A stretch of DNA of 64,000 nt from Lutibacter sp. (GTDB lineage Bacteria > Bacteroidota > Bacteroidia > Flavobacteriales > Flavobacteriaceae): NCBI RefSeq assembly GCF_016342705.1, contig NZ_JAEINV010000004.1, positions 1-64,000 of the forward strand, written 5' to 3'. The notes beneath the pieces are model-generated. The model made no database searches. It was not told where the DNA came from and worked only from the letters and a program-made list of their open reading frames with translations. The position numbers and the translations under genes are program-made. Within the stretch, counting starts at the first letter, position 1; the number at the start of each line of letters is the position of its first letter. Below are positions 9,001-14,902 of this stretch, piece after piece.

Positions 9001-11991
9001 AATAATATCAACTGCATCATCAACAATTGTGATACTTTTAGTAGTTGTATCTGAACAACCTAAATTATTTGTAACTCTCAACCCCACGGTTTTAATTCCT
9101 GTTCCTTGCGAACTAAAATCTATTGTTTGACTTGAAGAAGGCCCAGATATTTCATAAGAACCATCATTATCTAGGTCCCATTCATAAAGATCAATAGTTC
9201 CAAAACTAAGTGTTGAAGAACTTGTGAAAGTAACATTACCTAAACAATAAATATTTCTGGTGGTTGCTATACCTGCAGTTAAAGCAGGAACACGCACACT
9301 CGCTGTTTTGCTTTCGGTAGCAGAACACCCCAAATTATCTGTAACGGTAAGTGTAACCGTATAATCACCAACAGCAGCAAAAATATTTGTAGGGGTTTCG
9401 ATAGTTGAATCTATCGTACCATCATTTTCAAAATCCCATTCATAGGTGTATGAGGTAGACGGATCAGATGGAAGACCTCCTCTTTTTGTAACAGTTGGAG
9501 TAAATGTAACGTCACCACCTGGACAAATTTCTGATACATTAGTAGTAAAATCCAAAATTATTGGTCCATTTACCACAATATCAGCTGGGTATGTATATGT
9601 TTTCACGCAGCCGTGCTCTTCTGTCACTGTTAAGCTTGCCGTATAAATACCTGGTGTTGGGTACGTATATGTTGGGTTTGCAGCTGTTGATGTTCCTCCA
9701 TCTCCAAAATCCCATGCATAACTTGCTGCACTAAAATTGGCAGATGAATTTGTAGCCAATTGATTTGTAAAAGTAAAAGTACTACCTGCACAAATAGGAT
9801 TTGTATCAGAAACCGTAAAAACAGGGTCAAAAGTTGTTACATAAATAGTGCTTGTAGTAGTGTCTGAACAAGCCGCTGACCCGCTATCCGTAACTGTAAG
9901 TGTAACTGTATAATCTCCTGTAGCAGCATAAATATGGGTTGGATTTTTTAAGGCTGAAGTAGTTCCATCACCAAAATCCCACGCATATACAGGAGTAATA
10001 TTATCAATAATACTATTATTAGTGAATGTAATTGTATTGGTTGGTACAGAACATTCAGAATAAGAATCTGCTACAAAAATTGCCCTTGGTTCTAGAATTG
10101 TTACAGTTATCTGATACGCATCAGACTCACATCCATTATAAATAGTAGTTGCAGAAATGTTATAAACACCCGGATCGCTATAACTATGGCTCACACTATT
10201 TACAGTGGCATTAGTAACATATTCTGTTGACGTATCTCCATCACCATAATCCCATAACACCTCAGTTGTTAAATTTGTTATGGTAGCAGTAAGCTCTACA
10301 GAATTATTTTCAAAACAATAGTTCGGCAGGTCAGAAACAAAGGTAATAGGTTGTTTGTCTCCCACCAAAACATATGCTGGTTTAGTACTTGTTAAAGTAC
10401 ATCCATTAGTAGTAGTTACATTTAAAGTTACTGTATAATCTCCTGCAACAGTATAGTTATGCGTTGGTGCAGGTAAGTTAGAAGAATTTCCATCTCCAAA
10501 ATCCCAACTATAAGAGGTTATAGGATCTGAAGCATTGTTATAAATAGTTGAAAAAGAAGTAGCAAGTGTTGCGCAGCCTGTTGTATTCACTGCTGAAAAA
10601 TCCACCACTGTCGGTGTTATACTTACACTTGAATTTAACGTATTGGTACATCCATCAGCAGTAGTTACTTCTAAACTAACAGGGAAAAATCCAGCGGCAC
10701 CAAAGTTATAAGAAGGGGTTTCAATAGTTGAATCGGTTATACTATCATTATTAAAATCCCAAGCATAACCCGTTATTGTTGTGCCAGATACTGTTGAAGT
10801 ATTTGTAAAATTAATTGTATAATCTGGTGCACATGCGTTGGTTGCCGTATATGTAAAAGAAGGAGTTGCTCCAATAATTGTTATGGGTTTTGTTGTAGAT
10901 AATACACAACCATCAGAAAACGTTGTTGTTAATGTCACGTTATAATCACCTGGTGAAGTATAGGCATTAGAAGGATTTTGAGAGGTAGAAGTATTTCCAT
11001 TTCCAAAATCCCACACCCAACTTACTGCGTCAGCACTTGAAGCATCTGTAAAAGCAACAGGTATATCCAAACAGTTACCCGAAAACCCAAAATCAGGAGT
11101 GCTTCCAGCATTAAAAGAAACAGTTTTAGTAACCGGAATTGATTCACATAAATTATCTGATATAGCTTTAAATGTAACATCATAATCGCCAAATGCCGTA
11201 AAATTATAGGTGAAATTCTGGTCTGTAGAAACTGGAGTTCCATCTATTTCCCATAAATAATCTATAACACTTCCAGAACTAATTGCAGAAGCTCCAGAAA
11301 ATGTAACGTTTCCTGGACCGCAAACACTCTCTTTCACAAAAGTAAAGTTAGCAGTTGGTATTGGGTTTACAATTATAGCCGCTTGCTTAAATATGGTGGT
11401 TGAACATCCATTAACATCAGCAACGGTTAATAATAAATCGTAACTACCAACTGGCACATTTGTTAAGCTAATTGTTGGAGAGGCTTGGGGACCTACTGTA
11501 GGCAAGGCCCCTAAAAAATTAAATGTATATGAAGTTACGCTACCTCCTGTTATCCCCCCAACAGTTGACGAGCCAATTATAAAAGGCGCAACTACAATAG
11601 GCGTTGCACTAATAGTTAAATCACCCGTATAATTTCCACAACCAACTATTGATGGTATTATTGGAGCTGGTGAAGGATACACCTCTATTGTTTGTGTTGA
11701 TATCAACTCGGCACTTCCTCCTCCATTAATAGTAAGTGTAACTGTATATATACCTGGCTTTGGGTAATTTGCTGATGGATTTTGAACTGTAGAAGTATTT
11801 GAATTCCCAAAATCCCATAACCATGAAGTTACAGTTGCACCTCCTGTTGAAGTATCTGTAAAACTTACGTTAATAGGAGAACAGTTTCCATCAAGAGTAG
11901 CTGTAAATGATGCTGTTTGGCCAAATAAAGTTGAAGAACTTAAATTAATTATTACAATTAGAAGGAACGATAGAAGGTAATTTTTTTTCAT
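1..11991 (-). CDS. Giant multidomain surface adhesin, PKD/PKD-like/DUF11/CshA repeats (partial, C-terminus off window)
   Basis: One open frame runs without a stop from an ATG at 11991 to the window edge (3,997 codons); the ORF track omits it because its stop lies outside. It begins with a signal peptide (MKKNYLLSFLL, cleavage near FGQ-TAS). Reading inwards: about 14 PKD domains of ~90 residues (11.9-8.35 kb; WDFGDG-type motifs near 11.80, 11.00, 10.50, 9.98, 9.71 kb), about 18 PKD-like modules of ~100 residues separated by VNPTP-type linkers (8.2-2.9 kb), a short Cys-containing stretch, three DUF11 domains (NNGPSDAT...LPAG, 2.35-0.76 kb), then CshA-type repeats (TPIFYTVSDNDGNVSN). This is the design of SprB-like gliding adhesins and other T9SS cargo; the sorting domain, if present, is off window. 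Exported and probably cell-surface attached; ligand unknown. The many plus-strand ORFs here share one phase and are its shadows. Confidence 0.9.
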   Translation of the reverse strand, partial: MKKNYLLSFLLIVIINLSSSTLFGQTASFTATLDGNCSPINVSFTDTSTGGATVTSWLWDFGNSNTSTVQNPSANYPKPGIYTVTLTINGGGSAELISTQTIEVYPSPAPIIPSIVGCGNYTGDLTISATPIVVAPFIIGSSTVGGITGGSVTSYTFNFLGALPTVGPQASPTISLTNVPVGSYDLLLTVADVNGCSTTIFKQAAIIVNPIPTANFTFVKESVCGPGNVTFSGASAISSGSVIDYLWEIDGTPVSTDQNFTYNFTAFGDYDVTFKAISDNLCESIPVTKTVSFNAGSTPDFGFSGNCLDIPVAFTDASSADAVSWVWDFGNGNTSTSQNPSNAYTSPGDYNVTLTTTFSDGCVLSTTKPITIIGATPSFTYTATNACAPDYTINFTNTSTVSGTTITGYAWDFNNDSITDSTIETPSYNFGAAGFFPVSLEVTTADGCTNTLNSSVSITPTVVDFSAVNTTGCATLATSFSTIYNNASDPITSYSWDFGDGNSSNLPAPTHNYTVAGDYTVTLNVTTTNGCTLTSTKPAYVLVGDKQPITFVSDLPNYCFENNSVELTATITNLTTEVLWDYGDGDTSTEYVTNATVNSVSHSYSDPGVYNISATTIYNGCESDAYQITVTILEPRAIFVADSYSECSVPTNTITFTNNSIIDNITPVYAWDFGDGTTSALKNPTHIYAATGDYTVTLTVTDSGSAACSDTTTSTIYVTTFDPVFTVSDTNPICAGSTFTFTNQLATNSSANFSAASYAWDFGDGGTSTAANPTYTYPTPGIYTASLTVTEEHGCVKTYTYPADIVVNGPIILDFTTNVSEICPGGDVTFTPTVTKRGGLPSDPSTSYTYEWDFENDGTIDSTIETPTNIFAAVGDYTVTLTVTDNLGCSATESKTASVRVPALTAGIATTRNIYCLGNVTFTSSSTLSFGTIDLYEWDLDNDGSYEISGPSSSQTIDFSSQGTGIKTVGLRVTNNLGCSDTTTKSITIVDDAVDIIIANVNLGCAPSQGAFSTTDPTGAVSSYLWNFGDGTTSNQQNPFHYYLKPGTYTVTLTETLTGGCTKSDTILVYVDGPIGVFTYDDTPGCAPHEVTFLVENLEGADALIWDFGDGTTESSPIANGVTSATTTHTYTSYGSRLPILILHSTTCGNYSYLYGINRRINTTEKPIPEFSFTTKSANENCQGSNIQFTDLSTRVDPRYPISSWQWDFETDGTIDSTEKNPTHAYLTEGIYTATLYVGNGIVPGGCDATISKIITVNPLPDAAITPSSQTICNGTSTNDMILTINNSIVSTFVWSRDEPAGITSGTAISGVGTTITGGVFNNSTPNPITVTYTITPTGPAPTFCEGDPVTATIVVNPTSLVSSAPTQTICNNTNLNYDIESLTAGTTFTWVAALTSGSVTGFNSDATGTNTYINDVLVNSGITPGVVTYTITPTGPAPTNCPGTPFDLVVTVNPTPDAIASSSTEVICSGATPSISFSTNITGTTVNYSWTAALQSGTVTGFSTGSGSTLNQPLVNNGPIQGVVRYTITPSIGGCDGAAITVDITVNPAEQVDSISNQVVCNLDNSTFIAFSTTNTDGTTTYNWANTNTSIGLPASGSGAINFVSDNATNAGNAPISGTITVTPTYTNGGVSCTGNPKTFTITVNPTGKVNAPGNKIFCNSTLSTVNFTTPNTGGTVTYAWTNTNTAIGLGGSGTGNLSFTTTNTTTAPISGDVTVTPTFTNGGVSCQGNSETFTITVNPTGQVNDPADQVVCNSATTTLITFATTNTGGTTTYSWVNNRTSIGLAGSGSGGTIPSFTAVNTGTAPVTATITVTPTYTNSSGGGSCTGTPETFTIRVNPTPKVNSAAAKTICDNTSVGYNITSATASTTFTWTVSQTTAPTGGSITGFSNASGASINQVLQNTGTTPGAVTYTITPTGPATTNCPGTPFNLVVTVNPDPVPAATVAETTFCSGGTTDIVLSSTAPSVTYYYAAPTLSGGAGSITGFSSRTSPGNTAKITDKLINTTATIQTATYTVYAIYNGCVSSTPAVVVITVDPIPVLTDNLTQELCIDNSNTAVANLTLTTTPSMTGALFTYSAPTLTGGMTGGSARTVATSDPITDTFVNTTNTAQTATYIVTPIAPAGLGGCDTGIAKNVIIKVYPRSRITSALTAVVCSNSLYTYTATSNVANSTFTWSRALVAGISNVVGSGTSASISETLINTTTAPIDVTYVLTPTGPAPTSCIGTPSSLVVTVNPRGQVNDPGDQELCYSDATSLITFGTNNTGGTTTYSWVNNTTSIGLAASGSGGTIPSFTAVNTGTAPVTATITVTPTYSNGGESCTGTPVDFTITVNPTPTVNSATTKTICDNTSVGYNITSATTGTTFTWTVSETTAPAGGSITGFNPNATGTNTAIDINDILVNSGTSPGEVTYTITPTGPTTTDCPGTPFNLVVIVNPDPIPLATPDVESFCSGGTTSIALSSSITVPGVTYYYDAPVISGVAGSITGFSLRTSPGNIDPITDTLLNTTAEIQTATYTIYAVYGGCVSSTPEVVVITVDPVPVLTTGLTEELCVDDSNTTAESNLLLTTDPDMAGALFSYPAPTLSDPGLTIVGGATERAIPSVDPIQNTFVNTTNTVQTATYSVTPIAPGILGACEPGTPTDVVITVYPRSRINSPLTDAACSNYLFSYTITSNVASSTFTWSRAAVIGISNSSGSGNSNLIEETLVNTTASAINVAYILTPTGPTGCAGTPSTLVVSVNPTPAVTAGLTQAICSGTAANLSITSTPAVSATTYTWPAPTTEGSAGTISGGTARTVGSLSPITDVLVNNTNAPLTLVYLVTPTSPSGCVGATTEVKITVNPIPIVTSVSTKDVCANSSVAYSPTSNVSGATYTWTASLTSGTVTGINASGSGATINDVLVNATNTTGVVRYVITPKGPYSTNCVGTPFNLDVTVNPTPDAIATPIAETICSGGTTSIDLSTNTTGATVSYSWTAAVTSGSASGFSVGSGTTISETLFNSTTSPATVRYKITPSIGTCTGSPINVDITVNSGPNFTYITNQGLCSSILGSVDFNNLPSGNWTINQSGTSTDSYAGSGASYIVPSLASGTYNFSVTNSAGCTSALTPNIVINNVICANDDDYSASPVNETTGGIVSGSNVFNNDLLNNLVLTPADVTLSSVPTGPLTVNSDGSVTVDPNTTPGTYFINYTICEDANPTNCDTGTVTVVVIETAELKLTKTVSAGPYNVGENVTFTITVTNNGPSDATNIDVTDQLPSGYSFVSASTANGTYDETTGAWTVGSLTNSSVATLTVVATINATGNYTNIAEVTDADQRDPNGVVHGNYTSGEIDQDNATILEVPISNLVTTKTVDRSNPNLGDMITYVITVVNNGPSNATGVSLTDILPIGINYSTHVAYGGTLNTYDAVTGIWNIGTLNNNTSATLIVDSTVAVAGTVAQTAIVNSTTAAIGNETDPTNAGNDLDASITVTSTDLVTTKTVDNATPNEGDTIVYTVTVTNNGPSDATGISLTDLLPAGVTYVSDDAAGAYNHGSGLWSVGIETELVNGSFESGDFTGWTAIDNPNPFLAYGVYASNNGLGNFSEALPSEGGFLAGNGFDGDTGEAILYQDIAVSGTTTLSWDENIDYDLTFGASIDRIYEVQVRDLSNNVLEVLRQVTAVSGNTENDNVWNSFTANLSAYSGQTIRIAFWQNIPENSTGPAKFALDNVVLSTTSNTLASGDSVTLNITATVDAGTSGQTITNSTTAARGNQSDPTIVNDDLTEAIIVNGPPVALNDSSTGNTTNTAVTVAVLNNDNDSDGTLEPSTVQIVGTAGAGVSLVVSGEGTWSINSSTGAITFTPITGFTSNPTPIFYTVSDNDGNVSNQATVTITYTAIAPVALADLSSANTPDTAVTVNVVSNDSDSDGSIDATTVSLVIPIGATSVVIDSHGDVTSFVVPGEGTWSVNLTTGAITFTPLPTFDDDPTPVLYNIEDNDGNVSNNVAVTIDYVPVATNDVSLGNV
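3785..6775 (-). repeat. Tandem duplication of a five-module PKD-like block inside the adhesin
   Basis: Five successive PKD-like modules with distinct linkers (VNDPxDQ, VNSAxxKTICDN, VNPDPxP, VDPxPVLT, RSRIxS) occur in the same order twice, once at about 5285-6775 and again at about 3785-5285. The DNA is still very similar: the stretch from 6542 matches the stretch from 5054 for about 60 consecutive bases, offset 1,488 bp, and the RSRI linkers at 5552 and 4034 are 1,518 bp apart. This points to recent duplication or gene conversion. Boundaries are approximate. Confidence 0.8.
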
Positions 11992-12408
11992 AAAAAAGAT
12001 TTTTATTGTCAAGTACACGCCCTAATAAGCTCATAAATAGAATTAGGCAAGGTGAGACTTCAATCAAAAGTAAAAATCCTTTTTAAATAAAGGCGTGATA
12101 TTTGTCAGAAAAATTAATAAAGTCTTTAAAAAACTGCAGGAATTATTAAATATTTGATTTGAATAATACTATAAAAGGGAGTTTTTATTGAAAATTACAA
12201 CAATAATATAACAACACTACAATACTGTTTTTGTTTAATTTCAATTAAAACATTAACAAAATTTAAATATATAGACCTTTTAAAATACTGTATTGTTTTT
12301 CAATGACTTAGTAAAAAATACTATTATATAAATCAAACTTTTTAAAAAAATCGCCCTTTTAAACTCAGGGTAACAGTACTAATTTGCTTTTTAAATTATT
12401 TAAAAACA
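11992..12408. other. Intergenic leader region of the giant adhesin gene
   Basis: A gap of 417 bp between the start of the adhesin and the stop of the serine hydrolase gene, both on the minus strand. It is AT-rich with no convincing ORF. Reading on the minus strand, TACTTTTG (12072-12065) fits the TAnnTTTG element, but I found no matching TTG at the right distance. Between it and the start codon an imperfect hairpin can form (CCTAAT at 12021, ATTAGG at 12042). The region therefore probably holds the adhesin promoter and a short structured leader, but this is weakly supported. Confidence 0.4.
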
Positions 12409-13758
12409 TTATTCATTTTTAATTGCTCCTAATAAATCACTTAAAAATTCGTCAATATTAAACTTGTGATTATCATCTGATAATCCAAAGCGCACAATTA
12501 TTATATCTTTTGAAGGAATAATAAACACATATTGCCCTTGGAAGCCATTACACGAGTATAAATCTTTTGGAACATTTGGGTATACACCGCCCGCATTTAA
12601 CCAAAATTGCGCTCCATATTCACCTTTTGAAGTATTGGTTGTTGTTTTTGTATAGTTTACCCAAGATTTGTTTAGAATTTGTTCGCCGTTCCAATTACCA
12701 TTGTGTATGTACAATAAGCCAAACTTTGCCCAATCTCTTGCTGTTGCCCAACCATAACTAGAACCTATATAATTTCCTGAAACATCGGTTTCTATTACCA
12801 TACTATTCATTCCAATTTTGTCAATGAATGCTGCATACCAAAAATCTAAATATTCTTGATGTGTTTTAAATTGATTTCTAATAAAACCTGAGAGTAAATT
12901 GGTGGTTCCAGATGAATAATTCCAACTATTATTTGGTTTGCCAACAAGCTGTTTATTTAGCTGTGTTTTGGTCATATCCTTATCTAAAAACAACATTTTT
13001 GTTACGTCGGATATTTTGTTGTAATCTTCCAACCATTCCAAGCCGCTATTCATTTGTAATAAATTATTTAAGGAAATTTTAGAGCGTTCATCTTGTTCCC
13101 ATTCTGGAAATAAATTTGTTTGATTTACATGAATTTTACCTTGTTTTTCTAGAACACCCAAAACGGCACTTGTAATACTTTTGGTCATAGACCAACCCAA
13201 TAATTTTGTTTCTTTGGTAAATCCATCTGCATATTTTTCAGCAATAATTTGATCTTTATAAATTACCAAAACAGCTCTTGTTCTTTTTTCAACTTCACCC
13301 TTACAATCAAACGCTTTTTCAACAGCAAAATCTAATAATTTATAATTAATGTTGTTAAATAAAGTATCTTTTTGAGGAAGATTTCCATATGGATATGGTA
13401 AATTGGATTCAATGCTAATTCTTTTTGGTTGGAATGAGTTAGTTTGTTTGTAATCTTCCGGAACCAATACACAACCTATACCGCTTTTATATATGGCTTT
13501 TCTTTTTTTAAGCCCAAATACCGTTGAAATAACCGATTTTTCTTCAAAATTAATTTCGTTTTTAGCCAAATTCACAGGGCTTATATCATTATCTCCAGCT
13601 TCAATAGATTCCAAATCTCTATTAGCTTCAAAAGTGCAAGAACACACACTTTTTGCCGCAAAACCAGTAATAATATTTAAACGAGGATAATTAAAAACTA
13701 CCACTGCAATTAGGATAATAAGTATTGGAATTACTCCAAATTTAACAATTTTTTTCAT
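12409..13758 (-). CDS. Serine hydrolase of the beta-lactamase/penicillin-binding protein-like family
   Basis: 449 residues with an N-terminal hydrophobic anchor (residues ~6-24), so the enzyme domain sits in the periplasm. The class C beta-lactamase-type fold is indicated by SxxK (S190-M-T-K193) and the second-motif tyrosine in NYSSGTTN (Y281), as in 6-aminohexanoate-dimer hydrolase and esterase-like relatives. An HxG-like third motif is not obvious; GFQGQYVFI near the C-terminus is the probable equivalent. Substrate unknown; a true antibiotic-degrading activity is not implied. It stands alone, divergent from tetR and upstream of the adhesin on the same strand. The start at 13758 leads directly into the hydrophobic anchor. 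Confidence 0.8.
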   Translation of the reverse strand: MKKIVKFGVIPILIILIAVVVFNYPRLNIITGFAAKSVCSCTFEANRDLESIEAGDNDISPVNLAKNEINFEEKSVISTVFGLKKRKAIYKSGIGCVLVPEDYKQTNSFQPKRISIESNLPYPYGNLPQKDTLFNNINYKLLDFAVEKAFDCKGEVEKRTRAVLVIYKDQIIAEKYADGFTKETKLLGWSMTKSITSAVLGVLEKQGKIHVNQTNLFPEWEQDERSKISLNNLLQMNSGLEWLEDYNKISDVTKMLFLDKDMTKTQLNKQLVGKPNNSWNYSSGTTNLLSGFIRNQFKTHQEYLDFWYAAFIDKIGMNSMVIETDVSGNYIGSSYGWATARDWAKFGLLYIHNGNWNGEQILNKSWVNYTKTTTNTSKGEYGAQFWLNAGGVYPNVPKDLYSCNGFQGQYVFIIPSKDIIIVRFGLSDDNHKFNIDEFLSDLLGAIKNE

Positions 13759-13798
13759 TAGAATATTTATTTATAATTTGTTAAAAGTAACATTTATT

Positions 13799-13828
13799 TT
13801 GTCAGTTCAAAAAAAGAATTTACTTTTG
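13799..13828 (+). promoter_or_regulatory. Promoter of the tetR/efflux operon
   Basis: TTG (13799-13801), a 19-base spacer and TACTTTTG (13821-13828) match the Bacteroidota sigma-A pattern TTG-N17-21-TAnnTTTG. Transcription would begin near 13835, about 27 bases before the TetR start codon and inside the palindromes listed next. Confidence 0.55.
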
Positions 13829-13857
13829 TTAACCATTTGGTTAAACTATTTAGTTAA
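13829..13857 (+). promoter_or_regulatory. Two tandem TetR-type operators
   Basis: Two palindromes of one design follow the promoter directly: AACCATTTGGTTAA (13831-13844, extended to TTAACC/GGTTAA arms from 13829) and AACTATTTAGTTAA (13844-13857), 13 bp apart. They cover the predicted transcription start, the classical position for repressor autoregulation. Binding by the adjacent TetR protein is inferred. Confidence 0.55.
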
Positions 13858-13861
13858 TATA

Positions 13862-14473
13862 ATGAAAAAAACAAAAGACACTACCACTGAAACATCTATA
13901 TTAAATGCAGCTAAAACTATTTTTCAACAAAAAGGAATGGATGGTGCACGTATGCAAGAAATTGCTGATGAAGCTGGTATAAATAAAGCGTTGTTACACT
14001 ATTACTACAGAAGTAAACAATTGCTTTTTGAAGCCGTTTTTAAAAGCGCTTTCTCACTATTAGCACCACAAATGAATAAAATATTAAATGATGATTCTAG
14101 CATTTTTGATAAAATTAAAAATTTTTCAAACAACTACATTTCCTTTATTATAAAACATCCGTATTTGCCAAATTTTATAATTCAAGAATTAAATAAAAAC
14201 CCAGAATTCGCCATCCATATTTTAGCTGAAAATAAGTTTCCGAATATTGAAAAGTTTAAAAATCAAATTTCAGAAGAAGTTTTAAAAGGAACTATAAAAC
14301 CAATAAAAGCTGATCAATTATTCATTAATATTTTATCATTAAATATTTTCCCTTTTATTGCCGCACCATTGTTTAAAGGATTTTTAAATTTAAATAATGA
14401 TGAGTATAATTTAATGTTAGAACACAGAAAAACTGAAGTCGCTGAATTTATAATTAACGCTATAAAAGTTTAA
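13862..14473 (+). CDS. TetR/AcrR-family transcriptional repressor of the efflux operon
   Basis: The ORF is open from 13778, but the promoter and operators lie at 13799-13857, so the ATG at 13862 (MKKTKDTTTETSIL) is the real start, giving 203 residues. The N-terminal TetR DNA-binding domain is clear: AAKTIFQQKGMDGARMQEIADEAG followed by INKALLHYYYRSKQLLFEAV. The C-terminal ligand-binding half is all-helical and variable, so the inducer cannot be guessed. It heads the operon encoding TolC, fusion protein, ATPases and permeases, as CecR/YbiH does beside ybhGFSR in E. coli, and probably represses it and itself. Confidence 0.88.
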   Translation: MKKTKDTTTETSILNAAKTIFQQKGMDGARMQEIADEAGINKALLHYYYRSKQLLFEAVFKSAFSLLAPQMNKILNDDSSIFDKIKNFSNNYISFIIKHPYLPNFIIQELNKNPEFAIHILAENKFPNIEKFKNQISEEVLKGTIKPIKADQLFINILSLNIFPFIAAPLFKGFLNLNNDEYNLMLEHRKTEVAEFIINAIKV

Positions 14474-14499
14474 CATAGATTCCAGCCTTTACAGGATTT

Positions 14500-14523
14500 G
14501 TCATTCCTGCGCAGGCAGGAATC
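14500..14523. repeat. Hairpin repeat upstream of the GIY-YIG gene
   Basis: GTC followed by ATTCCTGC, loop gcag and GCAGGAAT (14503-14522): a perfect 8-bp stem with a 4-base loop. It is the mirror image of the hairpin after the GIY-YIG gene, which ends in GAC. Confidence 0.7.
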
Positions 14524-14539
14524 CAAAACGAACAAAAAA

Positions 14540-14854
14540 ATGAAAACAAAACACCAATATTATGTCTATATCTTATCAAGTAAAATTAGAGGGACATTGT
14601 ATGTTGGAATGACGAACGATTTACAACGCAGAATTAATGAACATAAAACACGAATAAAAAAAGGTTTTACGGAAAAATATGGCGTTCATAAATTGGTTTA
14701 TTTTGAAACTTTTCAATTTGTAAAAGACGCAATTACCAGAGAAAAAAATATTAAAAAATGGAAACGAGATTGGAAAATTGAATTAATTGAAAAAGAAAAT
14801 AAAAAATGGTTAGATCTTTCAAAGGATTGGTATGACCCTATTCCAGTTATATAG
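14540..14854 (+). CDS. Small GIY-YIG nuclease-superfamily protein (URI type)
   Basis: About 104 residues. The GIY-YIG motif is visible as YVYILSSK...LYVGMTNDLQRRINEHK, with the conserved arginine in LQRR and a glutamate in REKNIKKWKR further on, so the active site looks intact. The track begins at 14498, but its first 14 codons lie in the hairpin repeat; ATG 14540 gives a normal start. Such short proteins are common in Bacteroidota; cellular role is uncertain (DNA repair or selfish-element function both possible). The gene sits in the efflux operon between tetR and tolC, bracketed by mirrored hairpins, so it looks like an insertion. Confidence 0.85.
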   Translation: MKTKHQYYVYILSSKIRGTLYVGMTNDLQRRINEHKTRIKKGFTEKYGVHKLVYFETFQFVKDAITREKNIKKWKRDWKIELIEKENKKWLDLSKDWYDPIPVI

Positions 14855-14859
14855 TATAG

Positions 14860-14882
14860 ATTCCTGTTTTCACAGGAATGAC
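14860..14882. repeat. Hairpin repeat downstream of the GIY-YIG gene
   Basis: ATTCCTGT, loop tttc, ACAGGAAT (14860-14879), then GAC: a perfect 8-bp stem with a 4-base loop. Same core as the upstream hairpin, in inverted orientation. Confidence 0.7.
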
Positions 14883-14902
14883 AAAATAAAACTCATAAAA
14901 AA

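Noticed and set aside
74-9646. Thr/Val/Pro-rich plus-strand ORFs in the track (74, 488, 779, 3107, 3563, 4796, 5672, 6335, 6779, 8024, 9446)
   Set aside because: All begin in the same phase and are the reverse-strand shadow of one continuous adhesin frame; none has a credible start context.
9630-11243. Minus-strand ORFs at 9630-9830 and 11022-11243
   Set aside because: They are out-of-frame readings within the adhesin gene, Leu/Gln-rich without any motif.
12409-13758. True antibiotic-resistance beta-lactamase
   Set aside because: SxxK is present, but the rest resembles esterase/6-aminohexanoate-hydrolase relatives, and the domain is membrane-anchored with an unusual N-terminal region.
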